Source of the DNA: Tetmemena sp. SeJ-2015
Lineage: Eukaryota > Ciliophora > Spirotrichea > Sporadotrichida > Oxytrichidae
Assembly: GCA_027382625.1 (NCBI GenBank)
Contig: JAJKFJ010020639.1
Coordinates: 62,001 to 126,000, forward strand
DNA length: 64,000 nt
Direction of reading: 5' to 3'
Part shown: one piece after another, positions 1 through 9,404 of the stretch
Position numbering within the stretch: the first letter of the stretch is position 1
Layout of the letters: the number at the start of each line of letters is the position of its first letter
Position numbers and translations under genes: made by a program
Notes under the pieces: generated by a model
The model's input: the letters and a program-made list of their open reading frames with translations, nothing else
Databases searched by the model: none
What the model was told of the DNA's origin: nothing

Positions 1-2562
1 GAGTTGAACTTCTTTACCACCTTCTCAGCCACTGCTCCTTCCTCCTCAGACGACTCATCTAAAATTAAATAAATCTCTTAAAAATTTTTCATCATTGTTT
101 CCGAGTCCAGGCTGCTCCTGAGTCTCCCTGATCTTCTTGCTCTTCTTCCCACTTACTTTGTTTGAAAAATAAATTAGTTAAAATTTAATATGAGTTAGTG
201 TTGTGGGCCATCTGGAGTCTGTTCTTGAGCTGCTTGATCCTGTTCTCTGCGTCCTTCCTCCTCTCCTCCATGTGCTGCTTTATCAGCCCTTGCTCCTTCT
301 CAAGCACCTGGATCTCCAGCTTGAGTTCCTCCTCCCTCTGCCTTTCCCTCTCCTGCCCTAGTTTGTCCTTGGTTTGAGAGAGAGCTCTCAGCTTCTCCTC
401 CAGCTAACTCACTATCTTTGTGTTCTGCTCTCGACTCTCTGGTTGAAAAGATGGGTTTACTTAAATGATAAGAGAAAATCTTCAAATTAATTATAAAAAT
501 ACTTCTTTTGGTCTGAGTCCCTCTTCGTTAGCTACTAACTGGCTTCTTGCGCTCTCCTTTTCCTTCATCAGCTTCTTTGCCTTCTTCTAAAACCCAAACT
601 AAAATTATAAAGAAAATTATAAGTCAACTCCAGTTCCTCAGAGAGAGCACTCACAAGTTTATTATCTAGCTTTCCCTATCCCTGTGCTTCAGATATCTGA
701 GTCAGTGCTTCCCTGAAGCTGCGATCTCCCACTCTATCTCTCAGGATTCTATCCACAGCAAACTTATTCTGAATGAGCTGCTGCAGGGGCATCAACTCAT
801 CACGATCTGTGTCTAAGTAGTAGACCTCCCCTTTTAACACTCCATACTCACCAATGAATAAACCTATCCTAAAGAGACCATTTTCATTTATACTTGGTCT
901 TGAGCATCATGTCTCTCATGGTGTCGAAATCAAATTCAAAGTCCTTGGTCTATCTCGACCTATCCTTTCCCTTTAAAGGTTTTCTTGCCTAGACCTTCTT
1001 GCTCCTTGATTTGGAGAGTGTCCACAATAGCGTTCTCTATCTTCTTGGCCTTGCTCTGCTTGCTGTCTTCTATAGCTCTCTCTATCTTCTGCTTTATAGA
1101 ATCCAGAGCAGACTTCCTCAATCCCAGTATTCACATTGTTCCTCTAGCCTACCACTCCATCTACACTTTAAAAATATATATAAGTATACTATAAACATTG
1201 ACTTTACTGGTTCTTTGCAAGGACTGAGTCAGTTTAAGCATTTGTCAATGAGCCTGAGAGCAACTAAGAGTTAGTCACAGCCTTTCGCTTGAAGATGGAA
1301 CTGAATCTGGAACTCAGGTCAGGAAGCTTCCCTCCATCTCCCGCCTCATCATTTAAGTGATAACTTAAAATGGAAGGAAATAGGATGTAAATGATTTGTG
1401 TACCTTTGGGTTTCGTAGCCAGCTTGCCGGAGAGAAAACTTACTTGGCCTTGCTCTTATAATCCTGGCCCTGTTAGTTGAATTGTTGCCATTTATGTCAG
1501 AGCCCTGGTTGAAAGCTCTCTCGCTCTGAGACCCACTCAAAGGAGGTATCTTCAAGCCATCTTAGTTCGAGCTTGTGTTTTAAGAGACTTGATCTTTCGT
1601 GGTGTTCACAGCTTAGCTTTGAAAAGGTTCTAGATAGCGATTTGAAATCTTAGAAGGTGAAGAAATAGAACTCTATGGATTGTCTATTTAGGGAAGTTAT
1701 ATTTTATCATTTTATTTAACTTTTGCAACAAAAGTTTGAGTGATTGAGGTATATCTAATTTAAGTTGAAGGGCTTGAGACTCTTTGACCTTTCTAGCTTT
1801 GATAGTGGGAGATTCAGGGACTCTATTATTCTTGTCCTATTCCAGATTGGCAAGTTCTAAGGCAAGTCTATTCTTTTAAGGATCCAAGGGTATAACTTGT
1901 ATCTTCTGCACAGGCTATGAAGGCTAAGTGGGAATGGATTTGCTTCGCTAAGAGAAGGTGTTTTCTTTGTTGACACTGGTGAGTTAGTAGCCAGAGTTAC
2001 TCACTAAGTCTGAAGAAGGGAAGCTAACTCGTCCCATCCTGTTCCTCCTCTAAATAGTTTGGCTTGTAGAACGGACGCTTTTAAATTTGCAATGGCTTGA
2101 GAATCTAGTCAAGCATTTATAATAACAAAGGGAATAACTAATAGATGATGATGTTGATGATTCTAATTTTGGCTTGACCTGCATCTTCTCTTTGAAAGTC
2201 AGACTCATAAGACTCATTCAAGTCCGCATTGACTAATTACTTACTAGTTTTATTTTCCCTTACGCTTGTGAATTATTAAATCTGACAAGGTTTTAGTCTT
2301 GGTAATCCTTGAACTTCGACTTGAGAGCTGACTTTATATTGGGACCAGCTGGTCTTAAGTGGCTTGGATCCATAGTTTCCTGTAGCGTGGGTACTGGCTC
2401 ATTCTTGAAGATTTAGAGCACCTGATTATTCTCCTCCTAGATAACCACACTCTTCTTCCGTCTGTGGCCTTTACCAGCTGTCGCATTTTCTTCTCTGCCA
2501 GAAGTAGAAGCTTGATTCTCTGAGAAGTTAAGTTTATTCTTCGAGTCCATGCTTTTAAACAT
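1..2562 (-). CDS. Large coiled-coil protein, partial (runs off the left edge)
   Basis: I do not recognise this gene. The N-terminus starts MFKSMDSKNKLNFSEN at 2562 and is followed by a basic patch (GHRRKKSVV) and polar, glutamine-rich sequence. Further on come charged helical segments: KQKIERAIEDSKQSK near 1.05 kb and a long E/K/Q coiled coil at about 230-440 (EEKLRALSQTKDKLGQ). A more ordered stretch at about 700-870 reads FIGEYGVLKGEVYYLD. TAG and TAA are used as glutamine throughout. The frame is broken by several AT-rich inserts; the clearest is the GATGA-bounded IES at 55-88, whose removal gives LGNNDESSEEEG. The gene starts about 100 bp downstream of the unresolved end of the neighbouring DUF4795-type gene on the same strand. 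A cytoskeletal or basal-body role is only a guess from the coiled coils. Confidence 0.7.
55..88. other. IES, pointer TCATC
   Basis: TCATC occurs at 55-59 and 89-93 around an AT-rich spacer. Removal joins GLGNN to DESSEEEG in one open frame of the minus-strand coiled-coil gene. Confidence 0.75.
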
Positions 2563-2659
2563 TATGTATAAATATTTTCAACAAGAATTTTGAGAGTTGC
2601 GAATAGGGAAATGCATTAGAGAAACGGTTAAACTAAGAAATAGAAGAAGAAATATTTGA

Positions 2660-5600
2660 GCTTCAAAGCAGCTTGTTCTGTTGCAATTTTAAAAAGTGTG
2701 TGATAATTTTTTTCTCAATTGAGGAAGCGTAGTCTGATTTGGTGAGGGAAGTGATGACTAACTGATGCTTTGGTTTAAGATCTTGGCTGCGCTCTTGCCT
2801 TGTGCAGATAGTAAGTCCATCATCAAGGGGTCGTTACTCGACTACATGTCTCTCAATCGTTTATGCGACTGAGAATTACCCAAGCTGTTCATTCCCTGGT
2901 TAGGACTTCAAAAATCTTACACTGACTTACATAAGCAATAATGATAGACTCTTGAAATTCTTAAGCTTTGGTTTCATCTGAAGATGCTATGTTGAGGTAC
3001 CACTGTTAACGTTTCCTCCTTCCTCAATTGCTACTTGCAAATTATATTACTGGCCGGCTGCTGATATCTGAACTCCATAAATCTTTTCATCGCTCATATC
3101 CTGCTAAGCTCCTCCCATTTAAATGATGATGACTGTGAGCAGCAGATAAAATGTTAATTTCTCTTCTTTCTGGAGACAGACTGTTACTCTAGAGAGAACC
3201 TAATAAGAATGGAGCAGCTTTCCTCTACCTCGATTAAGGCAAGTACCTTTGGTTCGGTATTTCAAAAGTTTGAGTGCCTCCACCTGGGTTTGCCTGACTC
3301 GCAACAGAAGTGCTGAATGGCTAATTGCTAACTGAGTGGTGCTTATTCTGTAGACCGTAATTCTAGATGAGTTTCGTGAGCCCTCTACCAGCTTTGTGAT
3401 GATTATGGTTCTCAAGAAGGTGCTTTTGATTATGGCTGAGTTCATCTCTCAGAGTGACTGCTGGTTTAGGGTTTGTTTAGAAATCTGCTAATGAGGACAT
3501 ATTCTGCAAAGGCTTCTAACAACTTAGGCATTGGAGTTAGCCCAATGGTTTCTTTGCTATCATAGCCTCATGCACCTCAAACTCATCAACCTTGTGATAG
3601 ATTACATCTATAATCTGCTATATCTGTGTCTCGAAATTCTTCAAAGCTTTCTTAGTATCCTGCTTGTCCATAAATCTTAATAAGAAAAAAAACTAGAGTA
3701 AGAAAAAACATATGATAGATCTCTTGTTGATGTTGCTGATAACTCTATCAATAAGAGTTTGCAGTCTCTCCTCTGCCTCTGATAATTCCTTGGGGCCAAC
3801 TTTAGCCTTGAGAGACTCTTTAGTTGGAAATGGTTGCGTGATAGTCTTCTAAGTGTTGATGTAGCTTGGTTTGCTGCTCTGTCATTTTCAAACCCACATC
3901 TCTCTGCATCTCATCTAGCTAGTCTTAGTATTCTTGAATCGACTCCCATCCCCATTCCAAGGCCATTCATATTAAGCTAAGAATACGTATAAACAATAAT
4001 TGATAATTATTCATCCAATTACCTCCCGAGTCTTGTCCTTTATTCTTCTCAATAAGTTTCTGCTGCTCTAGATCAATATGGTTCACCCTTTCTATCAAAA
4101 GAGAAGTCTAAAAGGAGAAATTAATCAACTCAAAATCTAAGCTTACTCTTATAGTAGCGTTCTTGAGAGCCAGTTAGAAATTCTGATCAATTGCTTCTTG
4201 GTCCTTCCTCTCTTTCTTGTACCTCTCCTCAAGCCAGTTGAACTTGTCGTTACATTCATCTAGCTCATTTCAAATTGGATGGTGGGTATATATTTTAATC
4301 TTAAGGGAAAATTAAAAAAAAGACAATCAAAACTTTCAAAACTTCACATTTTCAAATTTATTTGACATCACCAGCTCCACTATATATAATCCTTTCAATC
4401 AAAGAATTGTGCACACTCTTCATGACTAACTACTCATTCTTGAGTAAGTTACTCAACAGCTTTCTCTTTCGAGAATCTACCAGTGGCTACTTTTTACTAA
4501 CCGATCCTTCCTCAAAATTCATAAAGTAGTAGTTCTAGGCTCTAAGTTATTTTTCAGGCATGGATTGGTTGAGAAGCTTTTTGTCGCTTGTTGAAGGTGG
4601 CTAAATAGTCTGAAGCAGGAGGGGTTGTAAAGAAGTTTAATTTAGACTCTAGATGTTAGAAGAGTGTGAAGGGTAGGGTATAGTTGAAGCAACTAGGGAG
4701 GAGCGCTTTGCCGCAAAACTTGTAGAAGGTTGCTGAGGAGGAGAAGTTTACAGGTTTAAATTATGCCTCAGATTCTTAAGTGTATACATTCCCCTTAAGT
4801 AATATTCTGCAACATATTTGTACCCTTTCCTCCTGAATATATGTCTTTTAAGATGGATTAAATATATGGAGGAGTTTCTATGAGTCTTTTAGCCTGTTTA
4901 AAGTTGATTTGCTTCTCTCTTTAACCTTAAAAATACATAAGCAAAAATAAAACCCACGGAAGAGCTAACATTTGTACTTCGCTCATAAATTTTACTCTCT
5001 AAATAGTCCAAAATACCAGGAATCTTCTTCTTATTAAAAAATCCATTCAAATTCTCTCCAGATTTGTTAGTATCGCCTTAATTATTAAGTTTCCCGTTCT
5101 CATCAAGATTCTTCCTTGCTTCATTATCTTGCTAGTAAGATTTTCTTAAAGTTTCTATTAGAGTATTTGTAAATTTCTGACCCTCTTATTCATCTTAAAT
5201 TGTCCTGAGCTTCTGGTTTGGAGAACTTGCATTGGTCCTTACCCCCATCATTCCTCTAAGAGCTGCTTCATGAGTGCTCTGTCTTTTCTGAGCTGCTGAA
5301 GCTTTATGGTTTTGATCTCCCATGGGCGCTGTAAGTAAGCGTCCGGCCTTTGAAGTCTGCGGCTGTTCTTAGCTCTTCTTCGTATTAAAGAACCCTAGAG
5401 GGATAGGAAGCAGAGTCTCTTGCAAGTTAGCCTTATTAAATTTGGTGTAGAGTAAAGGTCCTTTCTAGTATTCGTTTTCGTTCTTTCCCTAACTTGGATC
5501 ATATTGCTTCTTAAGCTAGAGTTCAGTTCGCTCCAGGGAGATCATAAACCTCCTCTATCCTATTTCCTTTTCATCTCCTCCTTAATTAATGTTATTAAAT

Positions 5601-8600
5601 AATATTTGGACTTTATTGACTGAAGATGTGATTTGAGAAGTGTTCTTCTATCTCTACTTCATCATCTCAAGGATTTAATTGACCTTTTTAGATTCCTTTC
5701 GACCAGGGTAGTGATTCTTAGTACTCCTTGACTCTTAGCCCGCTCTATGAATACATAAGTCGTCAGTGCCAAACATCTCCGCATATTGCTTATCCTGCTC
5801 TTGAATTTCCAAAGTCAAGCTGAGCGCTTCCTTCCTACCCTTACTTCTAAATCTGGAAGACTTTTTGGATTTACGAGACATGGAGAAGTTTGTGTTGTCA
5901 AGAGTATTCTCGGCTGCTGCAGCCAATCTATGAAAATTTGAAGATCTTCTGTCGACTGTGCTCTCTGCTGCGATGTCCTGCTATCTAAAAGACTTGTCAA
6001 TCTCCTTCGTCCTTAGGGGGAACCAAAGTGCGATTCAAATTCTTGGAGCCTCGAGGCTTTGATCGATACTTAGACATAGTCTTGTAAAGGTTTGAGATTA
6101 TGGAGTCAAACTTCTCTGCAGGCGGCCTATCAACTGAGAGGGCATTTAATAAAGACAATAGATATTAAGATGTAAAGATAATAACTTATGGATTGAAGCG
6201 ATCAATTCTTTAGCGGGTAAGTTCAGGATTGGGAAATCCTCCTTCAGATAGCTTGGAATTCTTTGTTTCCCATTCTTCCCTACCTAAGAATGCTTGAGTC
6301 TCTTGAGAAGTTTGATGCCTGGGTTATCTTAGTTTGAGAGTTCACTGAACGTCGTAGATACCTCTGACGCTCTGTATTCTAAATTTCCCCCGCTTTGAAT
6401 GTTGTTCGAATTCTCCTCAGTTACTCTAAAGGAAAGAAGTGTTAACTCGATTCTATTATTTACCTGGCAGATTTCTTCATTTTATCTAAATGTTAAACTA
6501 TTAAAGAAAACTCCTACTTTATTTCTATATTGAGCTGAAATTTTAAGTTTACTTGAGGTTGCTGTCAAGACCGTCCATGAAATCAATCTAGGGGTTTATC
6601 ACGTCAATAATCTTGTTGCCTCCAGGATATTTGTATCTGCTTGACTGAAAATTTTAGGATTGAAGCCTAAATTGGCTGGTGAAGAGAGACCTGGACTCTC
6701 TGCATCGTCAAAAAAGTTTTAATTATAGGCCCCTTCTTGCTGAGAGAAGTTACTATTGTACGGTTAGCTCAGTTATTTCAAATATCCCTAAGCCATCTAA
6801 GATGATAAAGTTATCCTAGATTAAGGTGGAAAGGGTTTCTGGGGCTAAGGCTTGGGGGAAGCTGCACTTTAAATTTCAGATTTGAAATTCGAAGTTTAAG
6901 GAAGGTGAAATTGCTTTCTGTTATTATGACCCTCCCCTCCTTAATGAGCTGTTTTTGTTTAAGTTCTCATTTTATTTTTTTATTCCTATTATCCACAAAT
7001 ATGTTCCTGCACTTCAGATTTATAAGTAGTTATCATTCATCTAGACACTTATTTAAAGAAATTCATATGCTTACGAATCGAGGAGACCATTTTCTTGACT
7101 TCAAGCTTATCTGCTTTGGATTCCAAATGCTTCTCGAACTCTCGGAGCTACTCTCCTAAGTTCTTGACAGATATGGCTCTCAGATTGCTCTCATAGTAGT
7201 CGTTGATTCTTCCCACTATCCTCAACTCTTTAAACAACATATGCTTTATAATCCTATCATTGATAGCATGCCTTTCAAAAAGCTCTTTAATCTAGGCTTC
7301 ATACTTCTCAACCTTCTTCATCATATCTTGCATCTCCTTCAACTACTTTTGAGAAGGCTTGCCCATAAATTTACTCTACCCTAGCATCTAATTTCCAGGT
7401 TTGGGGAGAGCAGGGCCTGTAGAGTTGAACCTGCCGCTGTTGGCTTAGTCAAGTTAATGGCACTCTGATTCAAATTCTTAGGAGTTTCACTTGGTTCAAG
7501 TTTGCCCTCTGCGGTCTGTCTCACATCGAAAGAAGTATTCGGCTCTATCTTGATGATAGTAGCGTCGATTGCCTCTAAAGGCTGCTACTACTCTTCCTCC
7601 TCAGTTTCTAAATGTTGCTGGACGTATTGCTACAAAGACTCGATCTGATACATGACTCTCTGCTCCAAATTCTTGATTTGAGCATCAAATTTCTCTTGGA
7701 TATCTTTTCTAGTCCTCATCATGAGTCCCTGTAATTTTTGAATAACGCTTTGCTGTTCATCAGCAGACTGAAGCTTGATAAGACTGATAGACTGATCCTT
7801 CTCTGGAGAATCATCTTAGAGTAGTTCAACCCTATCTTGAGTGGGGTTTGAAACTGAAGTGCCCATGACATTTCCAATCATCTCCTGGTCTTATCTCAGG
7901 AAGTCAGTAATTTGTTCAACTGCATTCACCCTGACTGAGAGAGAATTTATTTTCTCTTTGGTCTCTTTCTTCTCTCGCTCCAACTGACTTTCTTTGAGAG
8001 GGTCTGGCCTCACTTAGTTTCGGAGATACTCTATCATGGAAGCATGCTGGAGGACTCTGCTTTCAAGCTGTTCGTATTTTCTTCTCATATCAACTGGAGA
8101 CATCTAGTCTAAGATAATAATACTAATATATAAACATTAATACATGAGTGTAAGATGTTATTCTAGTTACTCTCTCCAAAATCAAATTGCTTGATAGTTG
8201 AAATATAAAACGCAGACTTATTTACATGAGATTGATGAATGGTGTTTGGAGATTGAGGGTTTAGTCTTGCTAGTTGATATTAGACCTTTGAGAGTTGAGG
8301 TCTTTGGCTGGATAGTAATTTTTGGAGGCTCCTTACCTCATATTAGGTGCTAACTGATATTGCTATTAGTTCTGCTGTCTTTGCTTTTGTCTGTTCAATA
8401 TGCTGGCCAAACCGTTTTGAATTGAGACTTGAGAGTTTTGCTGAGGATTCATTTGATTGGGCTGACCTGAAGGAGCCTATGATTTCTGATGGGAGCCCAA
8501 CTCCTCAAGTATCTTGTCACTTGAAATCCCACCTTCATCATATAACTGTATCTCTGAGGGCTTGCTTAGGATGTTGGGGCCATCATGACCTGCTTTAGGG

Positions 8601-9007
8601 AGATTCAAAAATTTAAGAAAAAACTTTAAGGCAAATGAAACTACTTGGTGTAAGATTTTTGTAGAAGTCTTCTTCCTCAACTTGGTCCATTTCAGAGCGT
8701 CTTCTAGCGCTCTCTTGGTTATGCTAGATAGCCGTGATGCCGTTCTCATCATCGTCCACCCCTGGGAAGAGTGGTGGGATCTCCTCACCACCCTCTCTTT
8801 AGTCAAAGAACCCTACACCACTTATTATATAGTAAATTCATAATCCTGAATTATCTATATATTGAGTACACCGGTTGTGTAAGAAATCTTATCAATCATG
8901 TCTCTGTGCTCTTGAAGATTTTGCACGATGAATACGAGCATCTACTTCAGCGGATCATACTAAAAGGCAAACATTTTATCTATGTTGCTACCCAAAAAGG
9001 TCTCCAT
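2660..9007 (-). CDS. DUF4795 (QRICH2/C16orf96-like) coiled-coil protein
   Basis: The start is ATG at 9007 (METFLGSNIDKMF), and the frame can be followed down to about 2.7 kb through at least six IESs and one GT-AG intron. Visible parts in order: an ordered N-terminus, a glutamine-rich linker (8.3-8.5 kb), coiled coils (7.5-8.1 kb), a polar region, then one uninterrupted stretch of about 1.6 kb (5990-4370), and more coiled coil. At about 3.5-3.7 kb it reads FMDKQDTKKALKNFE, then KKPLGQLQCLSCQKPLQNM. A long helix followed by a CxxC-PL motif is the hallmark of DUF4795 as I remember that family. Human QRICH2 carries this domain and acts in the sperm flagellum, so a ciliary role is plausible. The C-terminal stop is not resolved: the last convincing segment ends TTLPQLRK near 2.7 kb. 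Two genes cannot be fully excluded. Confidence 0.6.
2904..2946. other. IES, pointer GACT
   Basis: GACT at 2904-2907 and 2947-2950. Removal joins MKPKLKNFK to SPNQGMNSLGNSQ in frame. Confidence 0.6.
3674..3718. other. IES, pointer ATCT
   Basis: ATCT at 3674-3677 and 3719-3722. The spacer is an A/T run. Removal gives SNINKRFMDKQDTKK, directly upstream of the DUF4795 signature. Confidence 0.65.
4108..4146 (-). other. Spliceosomal intron, 39 nt
   Basis: On the minus strand it starts GTAAGCTTAG and ends CTCCTTTTAG, with no flanking direct repeat. Its removal keeps the frame (KNATIR then TSLLIERVNH). Confidence 0.6.
6649..6668. other. Short IES, pointer AAATT (20 bp)
   Basis: AAATT at 6649-6653 and 6669-6673. 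Removal corrects the frame from LSSPAN to FQSSRYKYPGGNK. It is short, so an alternative indel explanation is possible. Confidence 0.5.
7366..7388. other. Short IES, pointer TAA (23 bp)
   Basis: TAA at 7366-7368 and 7389-7391. Removal joins LLSPNLEI to MGKPSQKQLKEM in frame. A 3 bp pointer is weak evidence on its own. Confidence 0.45.
8593..8623. other. IES, pointer CTTTA
   Basis: CTTTA at 8593-8597 and 8624-8628. Removal joins TPSSFICLK to AGHDGPNILSK. Confidence 0.7.
8814..8866. other. IES, pointer TACACC
   Basis: TACACC at 8814-8819 and 8867-8872. Removal joins DKISYTTG to VGFFDQREGGEE near the N-terminus of the DUF4795-type gene. Confidence 0.8.
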
Positions 9008-9404
9008 TATTCGATTAAAAGCTAAGTCTTTCTTTATTTCTATTTATTTATAAAATTAAGCTTAATAAATCACTATGCCATGAGGTAGATGCCTTCGGTA
9101 ATTTCATATCTGCACTATCAATACACTTTAGAACTTTTATTTTCAATTTTAAACTTTAATTTTTCAAAATCCTCATTACGATTTCTACATAGCTCTGAAA
9201 AATAGTTTCCTCATGTACAGATCCAAAAGATAAAAGGAAGAATTAAGATTAGCAAAGATTTGATGGTCTGGGTTTGCATGGATTCGTCATTTTAATTGCA
9301 CGAGACGTCACGGTGTAATTCCTTGATAAGCAGCGATATTTAATTCTCTCTAGTTTTATCTTTATAATCACAAATTCGAGCAAACTAAAAACTAACGTTA
9401 TCAC